The notes beneath the pieces are model-generated. The model was not told the DNA's origin. It did not search any database and was given only the letters and a program-made list of their open reading frames with translations. From Parapristionchus giblindavisi (lineage: Eukaryota > Nematoda > Chromadorea > Rhabditida > Diplogasteridae), in contig CALSFV010000340.1 of assembly GCA_943737045.1 (NCBI GenBank), forward strand, positions 62,001-126,000: DNA of 64,000 bases. Reading direction: 5' to 3'. A program made the position numbers and the translations under genes. This document shows, in pieces, positions 37,980 through 51,384 of the stretch. Position 1 is the stretch's first letter, and every line of letters begins with the position of its first letter.

Positions 37980-38112
37980 TTTTATCCTGTCTACATGTCA
38001 TATGTAGAGGGGATCAAAGCAGGGAGTATATTTATATCCACAAGTTCTATCCTTCGGTCTCTGAGAGATTTCTTCTCCATTCAAGAAAACTTCCTAAAAG
38101 AAACTTGATAAG
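37913..38112 (-). mobile_element. (TAA)n-tailed retroposon stub with 12-bp target duplication
   Basis: Flanked by ATGTTGTGGGAT at 37901-37912 and 38113-38124. On the minus strand it ends in a TTATT-type tail of about 22 trinucleotides. The body has no ORF. It looks like the 3' end of a truncated LINE. Confidence 0.75.
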
Positions 38113-38368
38113 ATGTTGTGGGATGGCAAATTTCAAATAAATGTTTATTATTATTATGCTGTGAATATACAAACATATCATTGTCCCGTCTTTGTATTTT
38201 TGTCAGAAAATACATAATTGATCATTAGAGTCTATCAAATTATCGATGAACAATAGGCGAATGTGAAATTGCGTTAAAAGAATATTTTTTTTAAATATGG
38301 TAATCATTGTCATTTTCTAGCAATAAATAGCAGTAGAAAATGTATAACTGATGAAGGAAAGTGTAAAA

Positions 38369-41300
38369 TCAAGGCAATATTGATCCCACTCCTACCAATC
38401 CCTCTTCTAGTGTTCGTTTACAGCCGTGTCCACCAGGAAAGGCTTCAGTATATGGTGGAGGCGGTTCGAATACTCCAGAAGTCACTGTCACAATGGGAAT
38501 GGATGATGACCTTCTGTCATTGTGCAGTGGTGTAGTGGCTATAGAAGATCTCCGATGGAACTTTGGATCGAGTTTGAGAGGTGGTGTTGTCGGCAAGGAC
38601 AGTGATGGAGAAGAATCGAACTCCATGGCGAGTTGACGGAGGGCAAACTGAAATTAATATTTTTAAATATATAATTTAAAAGTTAAATTCGAAAACGATA
38701 TTCGAGGGAACCTCTTTCCTCTTCTCATATAGGGTTGTTGAACCTGCTTTCATCAGAGAAGGAGAAGGAGGAGATAGAAGGGAATGATGACTATCCACTG
38801 TTAGAGAATGCGATCTGAAATATACATTTTTGAAATATGCACAATTATTAATACAATAATCGCGTCCTTAAAGAAAAGTTTAGGACGCTTAAGTAAAATG
38901 ACTTAACGACTAAGATCGGATAAGGTCCCTTAAAGGAAAGTGACCTCTCTCAATGGCCTCTTCATCGCGCACACTATATCTCTGTTCTCTAACAACGAGA
39001 GAGCATTGCGCGTCGAAGAAACCATTGAGAGAGGTTACACTCCTTTTAAAGGGAGAGTGACCTAAATCAATGAGCTCTTCAACGCTCTACGCTCTCTCGT
39101 TGTTAGAGAACAGAAAAATAGTGTGCACAATGAAGAGACCGTTGAGTGAGGCTACGCTCCCTTTAAAGAAGGGGACCCACGAGATTTGGGCTGCGCTATT
39201 AACATGAAGAACGTGGGCCAAAGGAAGTGACATTCTATTCTCTATTAGATTTGAACGGTTGAACGCGTAGAACGTGTGGCTCAGTGGTTAGTAGTCAGCG
39301 CTTGTAATCGCGCCACGCGCGTTCGATTCCCGTTTGCAATTTTCTATACATTTGTGCTTCAATTTCAAAAACTCGCGCCTCTCCTTGGGCATATCAATGA
39401 ACTTTAAGTCCGCATTACGGTATTACGGTATCTAAAGTTTTAGAGAAAATTGTTTTTGTATACAAGGAGATGTGATCAATAGTTCTGTCTGGCCAGTTCA
39501 GTCACGAAAATTCTCGTGGGTCTCCTTCTTTAATACACAAGCTATACCTATTCCTTGCTAGACTTCGCCTAGATCGTTCGTCAATAAACAACCAATCGAT
39601 ATCATCACAATGTCGCGATTGAGTGATTGGAATCTCATCCTCTGACAGACTCTGAAACTTGATCATTGATCTTTGATCTTTCGTTATTAAGAATCTGCCT
39701 CTTTATCCGCTTTGATTTCCATAAAATCCTTGATTTTGCTCGCTGACGTGCTCCCTGAAGAAAAGAAGTGTTCAAAATTCTTTCGCAGATTGTTAACTGG
39801 TGTTCAAACCCGTCGCATGTAGCCCGCTCTCGTATTATTATTACAGAGTGGTCGTTGTGAGCAATTGCTCGCCCACAACGTCCTCTCTGCAACCGCAATC
39901 GCCCCCCCCCTCGCCTCCAAACGGGCCCGCAACCCCCGAATAACCAACTCCAATTACCAGTATCAGTGGAACCATCCCAAATAGATATAGATAGGGGGAA
40001 CCCACCGCATAGATGATCTAGATAAAGAGTTCAAAATACATAAATGATACCTCCCAAATCGATATATCCATACTGCTCATCATTCGTATTAAGTAGATCA
40101 GAAATATTATTTTTAATTTCTTCAAACGTAGGCCTATCATCCGCATATAATTGCAAACACCACTTCTGGAGTTCAAACCTGTTGGAGCAAGATTTTAATG
40201 TGAAATAAGAAAAGAATTGTTTAAGAGGCCTGTTCCCTAAGACTCGATCATATTCGACCACCCCCGGACACGTGCGCTAGGAATGAGAACTGGGAGTCCA
40301 TACTTGGGTGTTAGGAGTGCCTCCGGCCCTTATTACACAAAACGACTGAAATTTCCTGTTTGTGCCCTCAGGCTATTAGAAAAAATAATTTTAAAAAAAA
40401 ACTTTAAAAAATCATTAATTTCTCAAATTGTTGAGATGAAGTCTAAATACCATTTGCGATGCCTCTAGGGTGCACAGACCTTGCTATTTCACTATTACCA
40501 TCGAATGTGCGTTGATTCCTAAACCACTTTTTTACTCAAAATTTTGGTTTTTTCGGACAAATCATCCCTTGTTTTAGTGAGTGCCCAAAAATTCCGACCA
40601 GGTAATGTAGCCTATGCAATTCTGCATTGATATAACTTAAAACTGGGTTCTTCCCGATCGACCATTTTGTCGAATTTTTTGCTCGAACTTCCGTCATCGA
40701 TGGTTTTCCCGAACAAATGCTGTATTTTCCAAACGATTGGTGCGGAATTGTGGTCTGCTCAAAGTTTAGAGGTGAGTCGAGTAAAATGACACAAGAAGCC
40801 CATCACTTGGATCAACTTGAAAATTTCGATTTTCATGACCCGGGGGTCATGGTCCGAAAATTTCAAAATTTCTCAAGTTTGAAATGTTTTCATTTATGGG
40901 GCTCATTGTGAAGTACTAATGATGTGAATAATATTCAGCCAATGCTCAATGGCCGATCTCTCCTTTCAACCATTTTTCGAAAATTTTCATTATGATTGCG
41001 TGCGAAAAATCAGAATTGTGTTTGAATCAGTTTCCAACTTGCTTTCTGTAACTTTCTGACATAGTACTTTACAATGTACATAATCATTATGAAAATCGTT
41101 TAATTTCGAAAATTCAAAAAATTTAATTTGAGTGCCTACTTTTTCGGAAAATTTCTGAAATATTGCAGTTTGTCGACTCGAATGTTGCGACAATGAGCAA
41201 ATGACAATGACAATGTGAAGTTTCATGATGAGTAAACATAGTAGAAGTGAAATCCCGGCATTGAGCTCACTTTTGAAAAATCGATTTCCATGACCCGGGG

Positions 41301-44300
41301 TCATAGCGGAAAAAAATAAATTTTCGAAAATAAACGATTTTCATATTGATTGTATACATTGTAAAGTACTATAACAGAATGTTATAGAAAGCAAGTTGGA
41401 AACTGATTCAAACACAATTCTGATTTTTGACAAGCAATCAGAATGATAATTTTCGAAAAAATGGTTGAAAAGAGAGATCAGCCATTGAGCATTGGCTGAA
41501 TTTTATTCACATCATTAATACTTCACAATGAGCCCCATAAATGAAAACATTTCAAACTTGAGAAATTTTGAAATTTTCGGACCATGACCCCCGGGTCATG
41601 AAAATCGAAATTTTCAAGTTGATCCAAGTGATGGGCTTCTTGTGTCATTTTACTCGACTCACCTCTAAACTTTGAGCAGACCACAATTCCGCACCAATCG
41701 TTTGGAAAATACAGCATTTGTTCGGGAAAACCATCGATGACGGAAGTTCGAGCAAAAAATTCGACAAAATGGTCGATCGGGAAGAACCCAGTTTTAAGTT
41801 AAATCAATGCAGAATTGCATAGGCTACATTACCTGGTCGGAATTTTTGGGCACTCACTAAAACAAGGGATGATTTGTCCGAAAAAACCAAAATTTTGAGT
41901 AAAAAAAGTGGTTTAGGAATCAACGCACATTCGATGGTAATAGTGAAATAGCAAGGTCTGTGCACCCTAGAGGCATCGCAAATGGTATTTAGACTTTATC
42001 TCAACAATTTGAGAAATTATGATTTTTAAACGTTTTCGCACTTAAATTAATTTTTCTAATAGCCTCAGGGCACAAACAGGAAATTTCTACTGTTTCGTGT
42101 AATAAGGGCCGGTGACACTCCTAACACCCAAGTATGGGCCCCCAGTTCTCATTGCTAGCTCAACGTGTCCGGGGGTGGTCGAGTCTTAACGGCCATCTCT
42201 CTTAAAATCAAAATGTTCTTGATATTGAGAGCATTACGTTCTCCCTTTTAATGATTTTCAAAGTGATTAAAGGGAGCATTACCTCACTCAATGACCTCTT
42301 CATTGAGCACATTATTTCTGTGTTCACTAACAACGAGATAACATTGCACGTTGAAGAGACCATTGAGAGAGGTTACACTCCCTTTAAACTAAATAAATAC
42401 TGACATAGGAGGTGGGAGTAGACTGGGTTGGTGGGGTCGACCGCCCGTTTCCAGATGTTCCACCATCTCGAATGGTTGCACTGTAGGGAACGGTTGTTTG
42501 CCGAGAGAAAACAGCTCATAAAGGACGATGCCATATGACCAACTGCAATATAATAATAATAATTTATCACCTTCGCACATTGGTGCGGTGGGTCCTGCAC
42601 GGGATCCTTCATCTATGCTCCGATTAATCTTGCAAATATGTTTCAGATTATATTAGACCTCCGCTTTCTTCTCTATGGAAAAGAGCTCTCCGTAAGATTG
42701 AAAGCCAGAACTACCACTCACAATCAGCATACAAACTGCCACATATGTAGTGCATATTATATTATATTTATATATCATATTTATATATCATATCATATTT
42801 ATGTATTTCAAAGAAAAAAAAACATTTTTTTAACTGCGAAAAAAGAAAGCGATATCGTCAAAAAGAATGAACATACACATCGCTTTTCTGTGAGAATTCA
42901 TTGAACTTGAGAGCCTCTGGTGGCATCCATTTCAACGGAAGACGACCGCCTTTGGCCATATACAGTGTCGAATCTACGTGTCGACCCAGTCCGAAATCAC
43001 TGATCTGAAAATATATGCTGTTTAACGATTTTCTCGGAACCTCCATTCAGTAAAGTACAGTCCCGCACAGTCGCGCTCCCTAAACGCGGCCCGCCGAGGC
43101 ATGCTTCATGCCTCGGCGGCAAGAAGCATGCCGCATCATGTCGCATCGGTGAACATTTGTCTAAAACATTTCATTGGTTGTGATCGTGTTATCAGCAGAT
43201 ATGATTAACATTACTACAGAAACGAAAATTATTGGTCGACTCTGGAAAGCGTCGCACCTAAATGCGGCATGATGCGACATGCTTCGTGCCGCGGCGTGCA
43301 GCGTTTAGGGAGCGCGACTGTGCGAGACTGTATATGATTTGTTAGTGCATGTTTCGCAGATGGATAAAATCCCATGCCAAAGGGTAATAAATTAATCATT
43401 ATTCTGTGCAAGGTATATGAGAATACGCAAAGAGACAATATTGACCGTATAAAATACACTTGTGTATTTGGTACGAGAGTAGCCAGCCACAATGAGTTTC
43501 TATGTGTAGGGAGAGAGCACAAGTGAGATAGTAGGTAGATCAGAGAGTAAGAGCCGGGTTAGAGAGAGGCAGCGGAGAGACAATCGAGAGGCGGGGCGAG
43601 ATGTAGATCTCGCCCTCCTCTCGATTGTGACTTCCGTTCTTTAGCACCGTTTGTCATTTTCCTATGCAAGTACATTTTATACGCACAATACGGTCGATAC
43701 CTTGGCCACCAGGGACTTTGTCAGAAGGACGTTTCTTGCCGCGAGATCACGATGAATGAAATTGAGCGATGAGAGGTAGCTCTGCAATTATCGAAGATCA
43801 TAGACAAAGATCAAAGATCAAAGATCAAAGATCAAACCATTCCATCTGCGATCTGCCAGGAGATAGAGACGAGATCTTTAACTCGAAGACACACTTCTGC
43901 ATCTATTGGACAATCCTCGTCTTCATCCTTTTAAGTTAAATACTTTCAATAAAATTACAGTAATATGTCAATGATTGAGTTAGTGAGTTTGCACACTTAG
44001 ATTTATAGAAAAAGTAGAAAATAAATAAATAAATAATAAATAAATAAAGACTATTTTTTTTAAAAAAGGAGAAAAAAACGCACCAACAACACGTGTTTGT
44101 TGCGTGAACGGAGGAATCTACAAAATATTGAGTAACGACTTTTTTTTCAAATTTTTATTTTGTGTTGTTTCTATCGACTCATACCGTAAGAGATCTCCGT
44201 GTTGGCAGTATTCGACGACGAGTAGTGATTCACACGAAGATACTGTAACACAGCCAAACATTGAAATGACGTGACGATGGTAACTGAAAAAGATCGATAT

Positions 44301-46716
44301 ATTGAAAGAGCAAATAATGAATTTATAAGTCATGCAAATCTACTCAATACTAATTAGAGGAACACTGTTTCGTCCATAGGTTCTAGACGCATGCCATTAG
44401 GATTGCAACATAAAAATGAATGTCAAACTGTTTCCAAAATTAGACTATTCATAGAGACAGGCAAATAATAATCGATCAACAGATTCTGTTTCTCAAATAT
44501 TATACTGAGAAAAAGTTGAGGATATCCCGTTATTCAAGGCACACGAAGTTTTGCATGAGGAGACTGCTCGGCCAGGGCTAATTCAAGGCCAAAAAGTATA
44601 ATATAACATAATATTAAAAATATAATATAAATAATATATATTTGTATAATAAATGAGTACCCTAGTGTCTTCATGAAGTCAATCTCTTTGAGGAACTCTT
44701 GTCTGGCGTATTCATCTGCATGATTGGGAAGACGTTTGATCGCAACCTAAGTTGAAGGCCATCAGGATAAAGCATTAATACTTATTGGTGTCTATTTGCC
44801 GGACTACAAAGAACGTGCGGGAATTCACATGGGGCAAAGTGTGGTACGCTAGGTCAGACAGCGTACACAGTACGCATATGTAGATTAATATTGTTGTCCA
44901 TCATATTTATCTTTCCAATAAGTTTGCCAATCAGTAATCTCATATATATGAGCGGTTTCAAGGTCGAGCTAAAAATCTTTTACTAGAACCTTTTTTTTTC
45001 ATATTATTGTTGGTTGTTTAGATTTGGTGCTCAAGCTTTATCGATTGTTTTCGGCTGAGCTATTGATTTTCAGATTTTCTGAGATATAGCATCGTACTTT
45101 GCGGGTTTTACAAAGTTTAAGCAAAACGTTTACTTACAAGCGGTTCTCTTAGCTATGCCAGACAAAAAAATTAATATCATATAATCTCTGATAAATATTC
45201 TAGTGCAACTCACATCGATTTGATCTCCGTGTCTGCAGTTGAGATTGAGAGAGGGGAAAACGTCTAATATAGGAATTCGTCCAGATATCACAGTCGCACA
45301 GTCGCAAACGCACCATGACCCAAAACCTGTAAACGATGAAATATCATTATGGTTTGATTCATTCTTCGACAACTTTAATCATATCCGGAACAGTAATCCA
45401 GGAAGTTTCTTAAAGCGACACCCCAAGCTAATTTGAAACTTTCCGTTCTGACCACAATTTCTCGTTTTCTTTGTCTACGAGAGAGTATTGTCAATGAATG
45501 GAGTATAAGTAGGTTTGGGTGTGCCTTTAAACTGGTATGAGGCAATCGAAAGGATATGATAGCACTTGCCTTATTATCGAGGATAAGAAGGTTACCGGGA
45601 GCGATCTCCCAAGGGCAGACAGATCTATAATAAATAAATTATGAAATTCCCTAAAAATTGACTTCTCTAGAACGGAAAAATACATTCATAATAGAAAAAG
45701 CTTTTATTTAATGAATTCCAATTGCAAATGGTCATTGATTATTATTGATTATTGATTATTGACTATTGATTATTGATTATTGATTATTGATTATTGATTA
45801 TTGATTATTGATTATTGATTATTGATTATTGATTATTGATTATTGATTATTGATTATTGATTATTGATTATTGATTATTGATTATTGATTATTGATTATT
45901 GATTATTGATTATTGATTATTGATTATTGATTATTGATTATTGATTATTGATTATTGATTATTGATTATTGATTATTGATTATTGATTATTGATTATTGA
46001 TTATTGATTATTGATTATTGATTATTGATTATTGATTATTGATTATTGATTATTGATTATTGATTATTGATTATTATTGAGACAAAAAGATCATACTCAT
46101 CGATTTTCTTCCCGAAATATTCCGAGTAGTTATTCATATTGGGACTCGTTGGGCTTCTCGCCAGTCCTGAGGCCTTATGCAGTAAGCTGTCGGGTGGCGA
46201 ACAGGCATGTTGTAGAGTACTGCAAATATATTTCATAGTTTTCTTTCAACTGTAATAAAAACGAATTGAAAAAATGCAATAAAAGTTTTTTTTTTTAAAT
46301 TCAAATAGGGTCCATTTCATATTAATTCGGCGAACAGCATTCATCAATTACAAGTCTCTGAGCACTTCAAGGGAATCGACAAAAGTGGAATATATACATA
46401 GCAGTATGTAAGATAACTAACTATAGCTCTTCTGCAGTCAAATTCTGCTTTTGGAGTTGCTCACGCAAGAAAAATTTTCTCCATCGGATATTCGATTTCT
46501 GTAAAGTACAAAAATAAAAATTCGATTCAATTCTAATAGATTTAAATCTAATCTAATCGAAATCGATGATAATAATGACAAAACGGTTCAAAATTTACGA
46601 ATTTCATCTAAAAAATCACTTACTTTGTAGCAGAAATAGGCACATCCGAGGGAGATGACAATCATGGCGAGACATGGGATTCCGATTATGAGAAGAAGTT
46701 CTACGAATGGATCCAT
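38369..46716 (-). CDS. transmembrane protein tyrosine kinase (receptor type), frame-disrupted in the glycine loop
   Basis: Exons, minus strand: 46624-46716 (MDPFVELLLIIGIPC..., one membrane helix), 46422-46498, 46097-46219, 45570-45624, 45214-45326 (glycine loop GHGAFATV), 44661-44746 (VAIK, catalytic Lys), 44185-44283, 44093-44117, 43838-43927, 43701-43781 (HRDLAARN), 42877-43004 (DFG, PLKWMPPEAL), 42405-42542 (WSYGIVLYELFSLG), 40051-40178 (RPTF), 38712-38814 and 38369-38647 (Pro/Ser tail with PPPPY). HRDLAARN and PLKWMPPE mark a tyrosine kinase. Phases agree throughout up to 40051; the step to 38814 needs an unseen small exon. Exon 45214-45326 has an 8-bp tandem duplication (CACAGTCG, 45289-45304) that shifts the frame. 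Intron 45570 starts with GC. The extracellular part is absent unless 47088-49659 belongs to it. Confidence 0.75.
38930..39049. mobile_element. MITE family A
   Basis: Ends AGGAAAGTGACCTCTCTC / GAGGTTACACTCCTT. Its right TTAA (39046-39049) is also the left TTAA of the next element. Confidence 0.8.
39046..39166. mobile_element. MITE family A, sharing a TTAA with its neighbour
   Basis: Ends AGGGAGAGTGACC / GGCTACGCTCCCT, directly abutting 38930-39049. Confidence 0.85.
39170..39540. repeat. dispersed repeat with a tRNA-like module
   Basis: Related to 8701-9150. A box TGGCTCAGTGG at 39277-39287 and B box GTTCGATTCC at 39321-39330 match Pol III consensus. The T arm pairs in four of five positions but the acceptor stem does not pair. 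A tRNA-derived SINE-like unit rather than a functional tRNA. Confidence 0.55.
40254..42182. mobile_element. 1.9 kb palindromic element in a kinase intron
   Basis: Outer ends TCGACCACCCCCGGACACG and its complement. Arms of about 870 bp run to about 41125 and from about 41325, with only scattered mismatches. The same 64-codon open frame (MLYFPNDWCGIVVCSKF...) occurs at 40717-40911 (plus) and 41523-41717 (minus). No recognisable transposase. It separates the kinase exons WSYG and RPTF. Confidence 0.85.
42267..42387. mobile_element. MITE family A
   Basis: TTAA flanks, AGGGAGCATTACC / GGTTACACTCCCT, in the same kinase intron as the palindrome and 18 bp from a splice donor. Confidence 0.85.
42543..42605 (-). 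mobile_element. short (TAA)n-tailed retroposon-like stub
   Basis: On the minus strand it reads ACCCACCGCACC...GGTGATAAATTATTATT and ends against the acceptor TTGCAG of the WSYG exon. It resembles the stub at 48818-48949 in its CCCACC...TTATTATT layout. Confidence 0.45.
43056..43332. mobile_element. inverted-repeat element TACAGTCCCGCACAGTCGCG
   Basis: Ends TACAGTCCCGCACAGTCGCG / CGCGACTGTGCGAGACTGTA. The interior has GCATGC-rich palindromes. Kinase intron. Confidence 0.75.
43440..43700. mobile_element. MITE with TTGACCGTATAAAATACACTT ends
   Basis: The right end is the complement of TATCGACCGTATTGTGCG and abuts the donor of the HRDLAARN exon at 43700. Relatives: part of 19650-19740 and 62513-62720. 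Confidence 0.65.
45289..45304 (-). other. 8-bp tandem duplication in the glycine-loop exon
   Basis: CACAGTCG appears twice in a row. With one copy the exon is 105 nt and keeps the phase of both neighbours; with two it is 113 nt and reads into TGA after ATVRL. Confidence 0.85.
45410..45530. mobile_element. MITE family B
   Basis: TTAA flanks. Left end AGCGACACCCCAAGCTAATTT and right end GGTTTGGGTGTGCCT. Kinase intron next to the glycine-loop exon. Confidence 0.85.
45732..46078. repeat. heptamer array (TTGATTA)n
   Basis: Roughly 48 almost perfect copies in one kinase intron, with a single variant (TTGACTA) near the left end. Confidence 0.97.
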
Positions 46717-47087
46717 TATGAATGATTTGCACTAGACACTAATCAAAACGACATTGTTGAGGTTATAAAATGACACCTCTACGGCCGTAAAATAACGATT
46801 ACAATCACGCTGATGCCTGATTAGCAATTATAATCACATTAAGAGGTGAATCTATTTCTATGGCCATATAAAGATGCGAATAAAGATCTTTCAGCCGTTT
46901 CAGTCATCGTCTTTGCCGCTATCATAGGTCAATTTTTTGTCTTGTCCTATGTTTTATACTATTATATCATAGGTAAATGTTTAATTTTAGATGTATTGCT
47001 CTTTGTTCTCCCCAATTCTAAATATTTTTTGTTGTTGGTTATATTAGTGTTTCTCATGATTGATTTGATTTTAAATTGAGCAAAAAC
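46717..47087. other. gap between the kinase and secreted-protein models
   Basis: About 370 bp, AT-rich. The minus strand has a possible acceptor CTAG just upstream of TGCAAATCATTCATAATG. An open hydrophobic plus-strand frame (46846-47079) has no gene-like context. I see no clear promoter. Confidence 0.4.
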
Positions 47088-49659
<2,572 letters not shown>

Positions 49660-51180
49660 GATGATTTTGGGGATGGAGTGAGGTCAGAAATAGGAAAGAA
49701 GAGCGAGTCGATATCATTGAAGAGGCTTAGAGACGGATCAGAAGGAGAAGAACAAAATGGTAGATAAGATGTGAGAAAGGAGAAGAAAAGATAGTAAGAA
49801 TTAAGCATGGCGAACTTATCGACAATATTGATTTTCTGAGATATGAATAAAATCGAACTATAAACGAATTTTTCTATGATAGCAGAATCTGGAAAAGTGG
49901 CAAAATATTATTTTTTTCTCCACAGATATCAGGCATAAATATTCTCTACATTAATCAACAATCTGAATTTGTACCTTTAGCTTGAAATCGAAGAAAGCCA
50001 TGTCGTTTTGAAAAATCGAAAAGCCTATGATTGCTACTGTACTTCGAAAAATGCTATCGATAATTCAGATATTCTGGTTCACCCCACAATAATAAATAAA
50101 ATAATTATTTTTGATCACTCAAATTCATTGGTACAATATTTCGTTCTTTCGCAGTACTTTGTCTCCTTTTTTCCTTTCTTCCCCGTCTCACTACTTTTAT
50201 GTTTGGACTCTTTGAGTGCACCAGTATTAGAGAACAAAAGTTCAACTTTGAATGCTTCCTTATTCTTGTTTCATTCTTATGCAATAGGTTAAATGTGCCC
50301 ACTTTCACATTCGGCTCGAGTGTGGTCTCTTACCAGATTTATTTATTGTCGCTTGTAAAAATGTTTACGTTAACTAAATTAATTCGTCATGCAAAAAGTA
50401 CAAAATGTTTACAAAATATAAAATGTTTGTTAAAGAGTATTACTTTCGGCACAATATAAAATTCTTTTGTTAAATCTTCTAATTTACCGAGAGCCACGCT
50501 AATCTCTGGTCTTTCTATAAAAGGAACATATAACACATAAAAAACTGCGAGGGCTTCGCGTGCAATGAATAGAGATGTGCCTTCACTGCAAATTCCGAAG
50601 AGAAAGATATAGGACAGCGTATTTGAAAATTTCTGCAATTCTTGTCGAGCAAAAAGATGGCAAATCATTCTTCCCTTTCTTCTCGACTTTTTTTCTCTTC
50701 CCGGTCACCGCAAAATTGCATAACACCGCAAAAAATGAATAATGATTCTGCCATTTTTTGCTTGACAAGAATTGCAAAAAATTTCAAATACTCTGTCCTA
50801 TATTACAGGAAATTAAGTTTCCCGAAGTATTCAATACAATAATTCGTGGAGCAGCAGCAAACTTTTAGCATTATCTAAGTAACATAGCCAGGGGCAACCC
50901 AAACTAGAATTAAACCATGACATAATCTGGCCGACGTGAGTCATGGTGTGTAAAAAAGTTCATTTGTGTTGTCTGTGTTTACGCACTCAGCTGCTTTCCA
51001 TCTCTACGTCTGTGTCTCTCATTCCCATGATATACTATTTCTCTCGTCGTCTGCCCCTCTCATCCCTTTCTTCCCTCTCTCGTCTTCCTCTCACCATCGT
51101 CGTCTCTCCATCACACTCCTTATATCTCCTTTATTTGTCTATCTCGTCGTCTTCGTGTCTCATCTCTCCTTTATCTTCAT
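49660..51180. other. intergenic region upstream of divergent genes
   Basis: Contains an inverted repeat at about 50612-50811 (TATAGGACAGCGTATTTGAA and complement) and a minus-strand open stretch at about 50390-50580 (EGTSLFIAREALAVFYVLYV) behind a TTGCAG. That stretch could be a decayed exon, since AATAAATAAA follows on that strand near 50340. From about 50990 the plus strand is C/T-rich. Confidence 0.4.
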
Positions 51181-51181
51181 C

Positions 51182-51188
51182 TTTTTAG
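51182..51188 (+). promoter_or_regulatory. candidate trans-splice acceptor of P-glycoprotein gene 1
   Basis: TTTTTAG ends a C/T-rich tract. It is followed by AAATTGTGCAAT, paralogous to the layout at 61271-61277 before gene 2. No upstream donor is evident, so spliced-leader addition is plausible. Confidence 0.45.
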
Positions 51189-51384
51189 AAATTGTGCAAT
51201 GCTTGTGCAATACTCCGTACTAAAAGTGCGATCAAAAGAGCGCTAGCGCCATTTTTACTAATCAGTAACTTACTATCACCGACTTACTATTCACTCTTGT
51301 TATTCTTTTCTCAGCTCTCAACTACCTGTATTGTTCCTAGCTTTGTTCATCAGTATTTATCCCCTCACTCTTCTAGTTATCACA

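Noticed and set aside
37869..38108. Open frame with an Ile or Asn run
   Set aside because: Produced by the (ATA)n tail of a retroposon stub.
39270..39345. Functional tRNA gene
   Set aside because: A and B boxes are good but the acceptor stem does not pair and the anticodon arm is irregular.
46846..47079. Hydrophobic plus-strand frame of 77 codons
   Set aside because: AT-rich sequence naturally gives Leu/Ile/Phe-rich frames; no signal, splice or context support, and it opposes the local genes.
50943..51223. Open frames in the Ser/Leu-rich C/T tract upstream of P-glycoprotein gene 1
   Set aside because: The tract is pyrimidine-rich leader or promoter sequence shared with gene 2; the frames are not conserved between the two.
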